Assembly: GCA_013298845.1 (NCBI GenBank)
Contig: JAAFJN010000001.1
Location: 248,001 to 312,000, forward strand
DNA: 64,000 bases
From: Chitinophagales bacterium
Lineage (GTDB): Bacteria > Bacteroidota > Bacteroidia > Chitinophagales > Saprospiraceae
Direction: 5' to 3'
Position 1 is the stretch's first letter, and each line of letters begins with the position of its first letter. The notes beneath the pieces were generated by a model that saw only the letters and a list, made by a program, of their open reading frames with translations, ran no database searches and was not told the DNA's origin. Positions 1-9,281 of the stretch are shown piece by piece. Made by a program: the position numbers and the translations under genes.

Positions 1-410
1 ATTTCAAGTTTGATAGTTTGCTCCAGTAAATGTTTAAGCATATACATCACAACGTGTTTGGTGTCGTATTTACTCAAAATTTTGATGGCCGCAAAGGTGC
101 GGTAACAGTTATATACGCCCCTATCCTGGTCGGTATATCGTGAAGCATTTGTATCTAAGAAGAAGGTGGTGTTTATGATAATATCCAGCACCTTACGGCG
201 CAATCTTTTGTAAGAAGGGTAATCTTCATTTTTTTTAAAAATATCTGCGGCGGCCTCTTTATCAGAAGAATATTTACCAGTAAGGATGCCTTGGTACAAT
301 TGTATTGTTTTTTTCGGTTGACTGTTAATGTCTTTTAGTGTCGTAATCTCTTTGATTTTGTTTTTATTAATCAGTTTGACCAGATCTTTTAGTACAGAAA
401 ACTCCAACAT
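1..410 (-). CDS. Helical-repeat protein of unknown function, 3' truncated by window edge
   Basis: The ATG at 408-410 opens a frame that runs off the left edge, giving about 136 visible residues. I do not recognise a named family, but it is clearly paralogous to the 518-residue protein at 24310-25866. Both have a basic N-terminus, then a Y-x-GI segment, an acidic D(K/E)xA stretch, a Y-(K/R)RL(R/K) block at about residues 71-75 and a hydrophobic segment ending FF(L/V) near residue 84. The C-terminal part of the paralogue has TPR-like helix pairs, so this one probably does too. A TAnnTTTG promoter box reading toward it lies at 675-682. Upstream and divergent is a 42-aa peptide ORF at 933-1061, an arrangement repeated at the second locus. 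The sequence is AT-rich. A real gene is likely; its function is unknown. Confidence 0.75.
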   Translation of the reverse strand, partial: MLEFSVLKDLVKLINKNKIKEITTLKDINSQPKKTIQLYQGILTGKYSSDKEAAADIFKKNEDYPSYKRLRRKVLDIIINTTFFLDTNASRYTDQDRGVYNCYRTFAAIKILSKYDTKHVVMYMLKHLLEQTIKLE

Positions 411-932
411 TTTTTAAGTTTTTTTGAAAAATTAAGGACAAATAAATGAATTTTTGTTTTTTTTAAGCAATTTTAGGCTATTTTTTTGAAAAATTTCTGT
501 TTTAAAAGCGAATTTTTATAAAAAAGCCTAATTTTTACAATTAAAACTGATTGATTTGAAATTGAGCAAATTATCCTTTTTTTAGCGCTTCGCATGCCGG
601 TATATTTGTCCTATCAAAACAGCGATATTGTAAAATATTTGGTTTGGAAATGAGAAGACAAATAAACACCGTTACAAAGGTAGTGAAGTGTTTGTATGTA
701 TAGTATATTATGTGATCCGAATTTCTTTTGTTATAAGTGAATTTATATTTTTTTAGGCCCAAAAAAGTTTTTTAATGATTAAAATTTACTTAGAAAAAGA
801 AGAAAGAAGAGAAAAATATACATAAAAATTTAATGTAACTGGTTGATATGAAATGAGTAATTGTGTCCTTGGTAGGGCTAAAATTACACCCCACCTTTGC
901 ATCATCAAATCATTCATTAAATTTTTATCGCC
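411..932. other. AT-rich divergent intergenic region between helical-repeat gene and 42-aa peptide
   Basis: These 522 bases hold promoters in both directions. The minus-strand box TACCTTTG (675-682) would serve the helical-repeat gene with a 5' leader of about 260 nt. On the plus strand a TTG at 869-871 and CACCTTTG at 892-899, 20 nt apart, precede the peptide ORF. A weak hairpin TTAGGCT (about 473-480) / AGCCTAA (about 527-533) is followed by a T run. The 571-762 frame on the minus strand runs across the promoter and is not credible as a gene. The equivalent region at the second locus (23797-24309) is 513 bases long. Confidence 0.6.
867..899 (+). promoter_or_regulatory. Promoter of the left 42-aa peptide
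   Basis: The -33 element TTG is at 869-871 and the -7 element CACCTTTG (one mismatch to TAnnTTTG) at 892-899, with 20 nt between them. The blocks GTGTCCTTG (863-871) and TTTGCATCATCA (896-907) recur at matching positions in front of the other 42-aa peptide (minus strand, about 23885-23840). Confidence 0.55.
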
Positions 933-1061
933 ATGACAATTGTATTGCTCGTTTTGAATCTTGTTCTTAGTTCATTTACCACTGTTATTACTAATGAATC
1001 TGGGAAGACTCAAATTAAAAATTCCACGGAATTTATCATCATTGAAGAAACTATTATGTAA
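933..1061 (+). CDS. 42-aa hydrophobic small peptide (left copy)
   Basis: This short frame runs ATG at 933 to TAA at 1059-1061. The first 13 or so residues are hydrophobic (MTIVLLVLNLVLSSF) and look like a signal or membrane segment. A polar middle and an acidic tail with three isoleucines (FIIIEE) follow. No known family is recognised. Support comes from a second 42-residue ORF at 23668-23796 with the same plan (hydrophobic start, EIIIDD near the end), the same divergent position relative to a paralogous helical-repeat gene, and a shared promoter sequence. Could be a secreted signal, a membrane peptide or a toxin-like peptide; the sequence does not decide. Without the second locus I would have dismissed it. 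Confidence 0.5.
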   Translation: MTIVLLVLNLVLSSFTTVITNESGKTQIKNSTEFIIIEETIM

Positions 1062-1237
1062 TATATTTTTTTAATCCCCCCCCTCGGTTAACACCCGATC
1101 CGAAAATCTCGGTAAAAGACATATTGCATCCCAACCAAAAGATAAATCTTCATGTATAACAATTTTTGCCGTTCTACATCTTCTCTGTGTTTGTTACATT
1201 TATTCTAAATTTCTAATCGTGTTAAATTCGTTTTACG

Positions 1238-1275
1238 AAAGACGCCTCGCTTACTTGAACAGCGAGGCAGTCTTT
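1238..1275. repeat. Long near-perfect inverted repeat
   Basis: The arms are AAAGACGCCTCGCT (1238-1251) and AGCGAGGCAGTCTTT (1261-1275), with one bulged A and a 9-nt loop. No T run follows on either side, so it is not an obvious intrinsic terminator. It could be an RNA stem at the end of the peptide transcript or a small repeat element. Confidence 0.6.
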
Positions 1276-1320
1276 AGTAAAAGTTGTTGCATCTTCAAAC
1301 AAAAAAACCCTGACAAAACA

Positions 1321-1355
1321 AAAGCATACCCGTTCACTACCGAGGGTATGCTTTT
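1321..1355. terminator. Bidirectional intrinsic terminator downstream of dtd
   Basis: The stem is AAAGCATACCC (1321-1331) / GGGTATGCTTTT (1344-1355). T-rich tails follow in both directions. It lies about 35 nt past the dtd stop on the minus strand. Confidence 0.75.
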
Positions 1356-1387
1356 TTATTTTTTAAAAATATCGGTAATGAACCGAG

Positions 1388-1840
1388 CTACTTCCCCTCT
1401 TTGGTATCCAACCAAATGGTCACCGGGCCGTCGTTGACCAAAGCCACCTGCATATCGGCTCCAAATTGGCCCGTCCCGACGGGTTTGCCTAAGGTGGCCG
1501 TAGTTTTGGCAATCATCATTTCGTACAACGGAATTGCGGTATCGGGCCGGGCGGCTCGAATGAAGGAAGGTCGGTTGCCTTTTTGGGCATCGGCGTACAG
1601 GGTAAATTGGCTCACAATAATAATATCGCCGCCGGTGTCCAGTACGGAAAGGTTCATTTTGCCTTCATCGTCCGAAAAAATGCGCATTCCCGTAATTTTT
1701 TTTACCAACCAATCCACGTCTTTTTCGGTGTCGGCGGTTTCAATACCCAATAATATCAATAACCCACCCCCGATGGAGGCGTGTATTTGGCCTTCGATGG
1801 TGACCGAGGCGCTGGAAACCCGTTGAATTAATGCTCGCAT
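1388..1840 (-). CDS. dtd: D-aminoacyl-tRNA deacylase
   Basis: This cytoplasmic enzyme hydrolyses D-aminoacyl-tRNAs (and Gly-tRNAAla), recycling tRNAs charged with the wrong amino acid. The 150-residue product has the normal family length and starts MRALIQRV; the frame extends 22 codons upstream, but that part is not family-like. The two signature blocks of the active site are intact: SQFTLYAD at residues 77-84 and NDGPVT at 136-141 (the Gly-cisPro motif). Monocistronic, with its own terminator at 1321-1355. It is divergent from the T9SS gene at 1948. Assignment is secure. Confidence 0.95.
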   Translation of the reverse strand: MRALIQRVSSASVTIEGQIHASIGGGLLILLGIETADTEKDVDWLVKKITGMRIFSDDEGKMNLSVLDTGGDIIIVSQFTLYADAQKGNRPSFIRAARPDTAIPLYEMMIAKTTATLGKPVGTGQFGADMQVALVNDGPVTIWLDTKEGK

Positions 1841-1947
1841 GCCGCAAAAATACCGCAAGTTTGGTATATTTTTTGTAGTTAACAGGCAGCGGTAACGATG
1901 ATTCAAAGTATCTTTTTACTTTTGATGCAATTATCCGCCCTGACGCA

Positions 1948-2799
1948 GTGTATATAAAAATATTTTACCCAATATTGGTCGTTTGGGGATGCTGTGCGGC
2001 ACTCAAAGCGCAAACTGGTTGCATTGAATCGGTACAGGTAGATGTTGTACCCGTGCAATGTTACAGTTTTCGAAATGGAAACATCACCATTGCATCGGTA
2101 CAAGGAGGAACTTCACCTTATTATTATTCCATTGACGGTACGACGTTTAGCACAAGACCCGAATTTGAATTTTTGTGGCCGGGTATTTACGAAATTACCA
2201 TCCGGGATTCGGTGGGGTGTACGTTTACCGAACTGGTTGAGGTACAAGAACCACCCGTACTGGAGGTGTCTCTGATCACCACTAAATCATTGGTGGAGTT
2301 GGGGGAATCCTTTCGCCTTGAAGCAACTGTCACGCCGCCCGATGTGCACATCGCTTCGGTGCAATGGCGCCCGCCGGATATGTTTGAAGATGGAATTACC
2401 TTGGCCCAATTTGTAGAAAAAATAAACGAAACCACCACATTTGCGGTAGAAATAATTGACCAAAATGGATGTACCGCTCGTGACCAAGTCACCGTAGAAG
2501 TTAAATTACCCAATATTTACGCTCCCAATATTATTAGTATGGGTAGCAATCAGGATGCTTATTTTACCTTATTTACCGATGAATATGTCAATATTATAAA
2601 ATCTCTAAATATTTATAGCCGGTCGGGAAGTCTTGTTTTTAGCCGTACTAATTTCCCCCCCAATGATCCCCTACTGGGTTGGGGAGGTCGAAACAACAAC
2701 AAAAGAGTTCAGCCGGGGGTTTTTACCTGGGTCGCAGAAGTGGAAAACCTGGATGGTAAAGTACGCCTGATGTACGGTTCCCTCACGGTAGTCCGTTAA
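1948..2799 (+). CDS. SprB-repeat protein with T9SS type B sorting domain
   Basis: An exported 283-residue protein. A signal peptide of about 21 residues (MYIKIFYPILVVWGCCAALKAQ) starts at a GTG. The frame is open upstream to 1879 without a better start. Residues about 25-105 form a SprB-type repeat (GNITI, GGTSPYYYSIDG, GIYEITIRDSVGCT). Residues about 185-283 are the gliding-motility-associated C-terminal domain (LPNIYAPNI... VQPGVFTWVAEV), the type B signal for secretion through T9SS and attachment at the cell surface. Substrate or partner unknown. Only one repeat is present, so it is a minimal member of a family that is usually far longer. A 20-codon frame at 1898 in another phase overlaps the start region and is probably chance. 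Confidence 0.85.
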   Translation: MYIKIFYPILVVWGCCAALKAQTGCIESVQVDVVPVQCYSFRNGNITIASVQGGTSPYYYSIDGTTFSTRPEFEFLWPGIYEITIRDSVGCTFTELVEVQEPPVLEVSLITTKSLVELGESFRLEATVTPPDVHIASVQWRPPDMFEDGITLAQFVEKINETTTFAVEIIDQNGCTARDQVTVEVKLPNIYAPNIISMGSNQDAYFTLFTDEYVNIIKSLNIYSRSGSLVFSRTNFPPNDPLLGWGGRNNNKRVQPGVFTWVAEVENLDGKVRLMYGSLTVVR

Positions 2800-2925
2800 A
2801 GATTTATCGCCTTTTCTCCTTCGTTTATCTTTTTATCAGAACTATTAAGGCCGTTTTTTGTCTAAGTGGAAGTTAAAAATTACCCATTCGGCTGAATTGG
2901 TAAGGTAAAATAGATATTTCTCAAT

Positions 2926-3906
2926 ATGATTTCAACTACAGTCTGGATCGGATTTGTCGCGCTGGTGATATTTATGATGGCGATTGACTTGGGCGTTTTT
3001 AATAAACGAGACCATATACCATCGGCCAAAGAGGCTTTACGTAATACATTAGTGTGGATCTCGCTGGCCGTTTTATTCGGCGGCTTCATTTATTACGCTT
3101 ACGAACATAAACTATGGGGCTTAGGTACTTACGAGTACGAACCTATGGATGGCTCCACGGCCATGCTTAATTATTTTACGGGTTATTTGTTAGAAGAGGC
3201 GCTAAGTGTGGATAACCTGTTTGTGATTGCGTTAATTTTTGCGCGCTTCCGAATTCCCAAATCGTACCAACACAAGGTATTGTTTTGGGGTATTTTAGGG
3301 GTTTTGGTATTCCGGGGGCTTTTAATTGGCGTTGGCACGGCGTTGGTACATTATTTTGTTTCTTTGTTTTACTTTTTTGGTCTGTTATTGCTGTACTCGG
3401 CTTATAAAATGTTTCGTCAATCCAACGAAGATCATTTGGATGAAGATATAGACAATAACAAAGTAGTACGGATGATTCGAAGATTTTATCCGGTAAGTAC
3501 AAAGGCCACGCACGGGCACTTTTTTGTGGAAGAAAATGGCAAACGGGCCATGACCACCCTGATGGTAGCCCTTATTGTGGTAGAACTCACCGATGTGATG
3601 TTTGCTTTTGACTCGGTACCGGCGGTATTATCCATTACTACCGACCCGTTTTTGGTGTTTTCGTCCAATGTTTTTGCCATTTTAGGGCTGCGCTCGCTGT
3701 TTTTTGTGTTGAGCGATTTTATGGATCGCTTCGAACACCTGAAATACAGCCTCATTGCCATTTTGTCTTTTATCGGGATTAAAATGATTTTGATTCCCTT
3801 AAAAATTCACATCCCGGTACTGTTGTCGCTGGGGCTTATTGCGGTATTTTTGCTGGTGGGAATTGTATCTTCCATGCGCGCCATACGCTCGGAAGCAACA
3901 AAGTAA
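2926..3906 (+). CDS. TerC/Alx family integral membrane transporter
   Basis: An inner-membrane protein of 326 residues with about nine hydrophobic segments, close in length and sequence to E. coli Alx, a manganese exporter. The two acidic family signatures are present: TGYLLEEALSVDN at about residues 85-97 and VELTDVMFAFDSVPA at 219-233, which supply the metal-coordinating aspartates. The family exports Mn(II) and in some bacteria loads metal onto exported enzymes; which applies here cannot be read from sequence. E. coli alx carries a yybP-ykoY riboswitch; I could not recognise one in the 126-nt upstream gap. The gene stands alone and ends before a clear terminator at 3969. Confidence 0.9.
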   Translation: MISTTVWIGFVALVIFMMAIDLGVFNKRDHIPSAKEALRNTLVWISLAVLFGGFIYYAYEHKLWGLGTYEYEPMDGSTAMLNYFTGYLLEEALSVDNLFVIALIFARFRIPKSYQHKVLFWGILGVLVFRGLLIGVGTALVHYFVSLFYFFGLLLLYSAYKMFRQSNEDHLDEDIDNNKVVRMIRRFYPVSTKATHGHFFVEENGKRAMTTLMVALIVVELTDVMFAFDSVPAVLSITTDPFLVFSSNVFAILGLRSLFFVLSDFMDRFEHLKYSLIAILSFIGIKMILIPLKIHIPVLLSLGLIAVFLLVGIVSSMRAIRSEATK

Positions 3907-3967
3907 ATGTCGGATAATGGCATATTAAACCCTTTCTGTGAGATAATAGATAATCTGCATAAACTAA

Positions 3968-4000
3968 TAAAGCCCAAATTTCGTTTGGGCTTTATTCTTA
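3968..4000 (+). terminator. Intrinsic terminator of the TerC gene
   Basis: The stem is AAAGCCCAAA / TTTGGGCTTT with a short TTCG-containing loop, followed by ATTCTTA. It lies about 60 nt after the stop codon. Confidence 0.75.
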
Positions 4001-4049
4001 CGCTCCCTAAACGAGGGAGAAATTCCAGTATAACAATTATTTCTTTTTT

Positions 4050-4086
4050 ACAGGGAAGCGCTGCAAAGAGTACTTCCCTGTTATTT
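4050..4086. terminator. Bidirectional terminator between TerC and the hydroxylase operon
   Basis: The stem is ACAGGGAAG (4050-4058) / CTTCCCTGT (4073-4081), flanked by T-rich runs on both strands. On the minus strand it closes the operon ending at 4100. Confidence 0.75.
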
Positions 4087-4099
4087 TTTATACCGTATT

Positions 4100-4936
4100 T
4101 TAGTTCGTTTTTCCGCCGGTAGGTGGCCGATACGTTTCAAATGGAATTTTCAGTAAACGCCCAAAGTCCGAGTGCTCTTCGGGTTTCATGTGGGTATCAA
4201 TACCAAACTTTATTTGCTCTTGCGGCAGCCATTTGTACGTTCCAAAAATGCGATCCCAGATTGAAAAAATATTTCCAAAATTAGAATCGGTGTACGGCAG
4301 TACATAATGGTGGTGCACCCGGTGCATACTGGGGGTTACAATCAGCCACGATAAGATATTGTCAAGTGCCACCGGGAATTTGATATTAGCGTGGTTAAAC
4401 TGCGACAATGCCGCCGACATACTCTGGTACATCATGATAATCCACCAATCGGCACCGGCAATTACCGCTCCGGCCGTGGTAAAAATCAATCGGAACACAC
4501 TTTCGCCGGGATGGTGTCGGTTGGCCGAAGTGGTATCCACGTTGGTATCGGTATGGTGAATAAGGTGAAAACGCCACATCCATTTTACCTTGTGCTCGGC
4601 CCAATGGACAAAATAAGCGCCAATCAGGTCCAATAACAATAGGCCGGTAATCATGTACAGCCAGGTGGGCATGGTGGGCAGCCATTGCAAGATACCAAAC
4701 TGGTGCGCTACGGCCCAGGCACTGCTTTGGAGCATCACAAAAGCCAGCACAAAGTTGACCACAACGGTTGTCAGCGTAAACGCAATATTAATCCCCGCGT
4801 GGTGCATTTTTCGGTATTCGCGGCTAAACATGGGAATTCCACTTTCCAAAAGGGAAAAAAAGGTCAATCCGCCGACCAAAATCATACTGCGGTGCAAAGA
4901 CGGAATGTCCTGAAAATAGGCAATAACAGATTCCAT
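4100..4936 (-). CDS. Sterol desaturase / fatty acid hydroxylase superfamily protein
   Basis: An integral membrane di-iron oxygenase of 278 residues. The histidine clusters that bind the two irons are all present: HWAEH (111-115), HLIHHTD (124-130), RHHP (140-143) and HRVHHH (205-210), lying between hydrophobic segments. Family members hydroxylate or desaturate lipids using O2 and an external reductase; the substrate here is unknown. It is the last gene of a three-gene operon, 8 nt after fadH and downstream of a ferredoxin-type reductase, and the neighbouring divergent gene is an AlkB-type oxygenase. The context suggests oxidative modification of a fatty acid or other lipid, with the reductase as a plausible electron source. 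Confidence 0.85.
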   Translation of the reverse strand: MESVIAYFQDIPSLHRSMILVGGLTFFSLLESGIPMFSREYRKMHHAGINIAFTLTTVVVNFVLAFVMLQSSAWAVAHQFGILQWLPTMPTWLYMITGLLLLDLIGAYFVHWAEHKVKWMWRFHLIHHTDTNVDTTSANRHHPGESVFRLIFTTAGAVIAGADWWIIMMYQSMSAALSQFNHANIKFPVALDNILSWLIVTPSMHRVHHHYVLPYTDSNFGNIFSIWDRIFGTYKWLPQEQIKFGIDTHMKPEEHSDFGRLLKIPFETYRPPTGGKTN

Positions 4937-4944
4937 AGTGTATA

Positions 4945-6996
<2,052 letters not shown>

Positions 6997-7023
6997 TCAG
7001 TTCATACGTTTGCCGCAACAAAT

Positions 7024-8133
7024 CTATTCGTACACAATTTCCACGGTATCCGTTGCGGGTTTTGCCTGGCAGGTGAGGCAATAACCAGCTTTTACTTCGT
7101 CGTCGTCGAGGGCGTAACAAGCATCCATATTTACCTTCCCGGACACCACTTTGGCCATGCAGGTAGAGCAGGCACCGGCGGTGCAGGAATAGGGCACATC
7201 GTATTTTTCGCGCACCAGTACATCCAATACGGTTTGGCCGGCGGGCACGACCGTTTCGATGCGTTCGCCGCGCAGCGTAACAATCAGGCGGGCACCGCTG
7301 CCGTCGGCAATCGGGGCCGGACCTTCACCGGGCACGTGACCGGCATTGACAAAACGCTCGGTGTGGATTTGTTTTTTGGCAATTCCCCGCGCTTCGATGG
7401 TTTTTTCAACCGTTTCGGCCATGTCGCCGGGGCCACAAATGAAATAAATACAATCCGTTTCGGGACCGTGAGGCATATTTTCTTCCAGGTAGCGGTCGGC
7501 GCTGCGGGCATCAATGCGGCCGATTTTGCCGCTCCAGTTGGAAGTTGACTTTTTAAACAGCCCCATAATTCCGCCACCGCCTTCTTTTTTGGGTTTGCTG
7601 AGAATATGTTCCACAAAAAACTGCCCGGAATACCGTTCGCTCATGTGGTCGAGTTCTTCTTTAAAAATAATTTGCTCCTCAGAGCGGCTGCCGTACAACA
7701 AAAACACGGTGCTCATTGGCTCCTGCTCCAAAGTGGTTTTGGCAATGGACATGAGGGGCGTAATGCCGCTTCCGGCCGCAAAAAGGTAATAAGTGCGGCG
7801 TTTATCGGCGTCGAGGGTTACAAAAAAGCGGCCGTCGGGCGGGGCAATTTCGAGCGAATCGCCGGGTTTTACCTGATCGTGCAGCCAGGTGGAAACAGCA
7901 CCGCCACTTACTTTTTTAACGGTAACGGCCAGGCGTTTTTCGAGAGGGCTGCTGCTCATGGAATAAGAGCGGCGCAATTCGTGGCCTTTCAGTTCGGTCC
8001 GGATGGTGATGTATTGTCCTTGTTTATACGACAAAAAAGTATCCTGAATGTCAGCAGGGATATCGAATTCCAAGGTGACGGTATCCGAAGTTTCCTGTTT
8101 TTTTGATTTGACAAATAAGTTGTAAAATTGCAT
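7024..8133 (-). CDS. PaaE-type ferredoxin:NAD(P)H oxidoreductase
   Basis: A soluble electron-transfer protein of 369 residues. An N-terminal FAD-binding domain (LRRSYSMSS) and an NAD(P)H domain (GSGITPLMSI, then CGPGDMAETV) are followed by a C-terminal plant-type 2Fe-2S domain with CTAGACSTCMAK and a later Cys. The order matches PaaE of the phenylacetyl-CoA epoxidase, yet no paaABCD genes are in the window. It is divergent from an AlkB-type monooxygenase and leads the operon with fadH and a fatty acid hydroxylase, so it more likely reduces one of these di-iron enzymes. A glycine-rich insertion lies near residues 185-200. The start at 8133 lies about 20 nt after a TACCTTTG box; an in-frame ATG 8 codons upstream overlaps that box and is unlikely. 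Confidence 0.85.
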   Translation of the reverse strand: MQFYNLFVKSKKQETSDTVTLEFDIPADIQDTFLSYKQGQYITIRTELKGHELRRSYSMSSSPLEKRLAVTVKKVSGGAVSTWLHDQVKPGDSLEIAPPDGRFFVTLDADKRRTYYLFAAGSGITPLMSIAKTTLEQEPMSTVFLLYGSRSEEQIIFKEELDHMSERYSGQFFVEHILSKPKKEGGGGIMGLFKKSTSNWSGKIGRIDARSADRYLEENMPHGPETDCIYFICGPGDMAETVEKTIEARGIAKKQIHTERFVNAGHVPGEGPAPIADGSGARLIVTLRGERIETVVPAGQTVLDVLVREKYDVPYSCTAGACSTCMAKVVSGKVNMDACYALDDDEVKAGYCLTCQAKPATDTVEIVYE

Positions 8134-8154
8134 CTCTAAAAATCTGTTATGGCG

Positions 8155-8162
8155 CAAAGGTA
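8155..8162 (-). promoter_or_regulatory. -7 promoter box of the reductase-fadH-hydroxylase operon
   Basis: TACCTTTG on the minus strand, a perfect TAnnTTTG, 21 nt upstream of the ATG at 8133. Confidence 0.65.
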
Positions 8163-8223
8163 AGCCGCTCTAACAATCAGTCGTACTATTTGGTTGTATC
8201 ATCCATTGAAACTTATCATCGTT

Positions 8224-9279
8224 ATGTTGAAAGATCTCAAATACATTGCCGCTTATATTGTACCGGCCTCGGCGGTATGGGCCATCTACCAAGGGAATGC
8301 CTGGGCCTGGTCCACGGTTGTTCTGGTTTTTGGGCTGCTTCCGTTGGTGGAAGCATTTCTGCCGACATCTTCGGCCAATTTTTCGGAAGATGAAGAACAA
8401 ACGCAGGCGCGTCGCCGCTGGTTTGATGTACTGCTTTACCTCAACGTGCCACTCGTGTATGGGGTGGTATTGTACGCGGCTTACGCGTTCGAGTACCGCG
8501 CCCTTTCGTGGATGGAAATGCTGGGGCTGGTGTTGAGTGTGGGCACCGTCTTGGGGGCCAACGGGATCAATGTTGCCCACGAATTGGGGCATCGCCCGGA
8601 GAAAGGACATCAGTTTTTGGCCAAAATGCTGTTGTTACCCGAATTATACCTGCATTTTTTTATCGAACATAACCGGGGGCACCACAAAAATGTCGCTACC
8701 GATGCCGATCCGGCCACGTCGCGGCTGGGTCAAACGGTGTACCATTTTTGGTGGCAATCGGTACGGGGAAGTTGGTTCAGTGCGTGGCAAATAGAAACGG
8801 AGCGGTTGAAAAAAACGGGCCAAAGCCGTTGGTCATGGGCCAATGAAATGTTGGTGTACCAGTTTATTCAGGCCGGATGGTTGTTGGGTTTGGTGCTGCT
8901 GTTTTCTATCCCGACGGCTTTGTTGCTGACGGGTTGCGCGGTGGTAGGTTTTTTATTGCTGGAAACGGTCAACTACATCGAACATTACGGCCTGCGCCGC
9001 CGGATATTGCCCAATGGCCGCCCCGAGCCGGTGTTGCCCGTGCATTCGTGGAACAGCGACCACGAGTTGGGCCGAATATTTTTGTACGAATTAACCCGGC
9101 ACAGCGACCACCATTTCAAATCTACCCGCAAATACCAGGTGTTGCGGCACCTGGACGAAAGCCCGCAACTGCCCATCGGGTACCCGGGCAGTATGTTGTT
9201 GTCGCTGGTGCCGCCCTTGTGGTTTGCGGTAATGAATAAGCGGGCAAAAGCGGCGCAAATACAGTTGGAAACAGCGTAA
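8224..9279 (+). CDS. alkB: AlkB-type alkane 1-monooxygenase
   Basis: An integral membrane di-iron monooxygenase of 351 residues that hydroxylates the terminal carbon of alkanes or similar hydrophobic chains. Diagnostic histidine boxes are intact: HELGHR (119-124), EHNRGHHKNV (148-157), NYIEHYG (250-256) and RHSDHH (292-297), between about six hydrophobic helices. AlkB normally receives electrons from rubredoxin; no rubredoxin is nearby, but a 2Fe-2S/FAD reductase starts divergently 90 nt away, as in the XylMA-type pairing of a related oxygenase with an FeS flavoprotein. The ATG at 8224 is preferred to a TTG 10 codons upstream. The stop lies 2 nt from the convergent ABC-F gene. Substrate not determinable here. 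Confidence 0.85.
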   Translation: MLKDLKYIAAYIVPASAVWAIYQGNAWAWSTVVLVFGLLPLVEAFLPTSSANFSEDEEQTQARRRWFDVLLYLNVPLVYGVVLYAAYAFEYRALSWMEMLGLVLSVGTVLGANGINVAHELGHRPEKGHQFLAKMLLLPELYLHFFIEHNRGHHKNVATDADPATSRLGQTVYHFWWQSVRGSWFSAWQIETERLKKTGQSRWSWANEMLVYQFIQAGWLLGLVLLFSIPTALLLTGCAVVGFLLLETVNYIEHYGLRRRILPNGRPEPVLPVHSWNSDHELGRIFLYELTRHSDHHFKSTRKYQVLRHLDESPQLPIGYPGSMLLSLVPPLWFAVMNKRAKAAQIQLETA

Positions 9280-9281
9280 AT

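Larger units (their letters stand above)
1062..1387. other. Gene-free stretch with two hairpins
   Basis: No coding frame is convincing here. The stretch holds a long hairpin at 1238-1275 and the dtd terminator at 1321-1355, which are listed separately. Confidence 0.6.

Noticed and set aside
571-762. 63-codon minus-strand frame
   Set aside because: It runs through the promoter box at 675-682 and is low-complexity AT-rich; the paralogous region at the second locus has no equivalent.
2800-2925. Manganese (yybP-ykoY) riboswitch before the TerC/Alx gene
   Set aside because: The gap is short and I could not find the conserved loops; would need a covariance-model scan.
3907-4122. 71-codon frame after the TerC gene
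   Set aside because: It crosses two intrinsic terminator hairpins and has no protein-like pattern.
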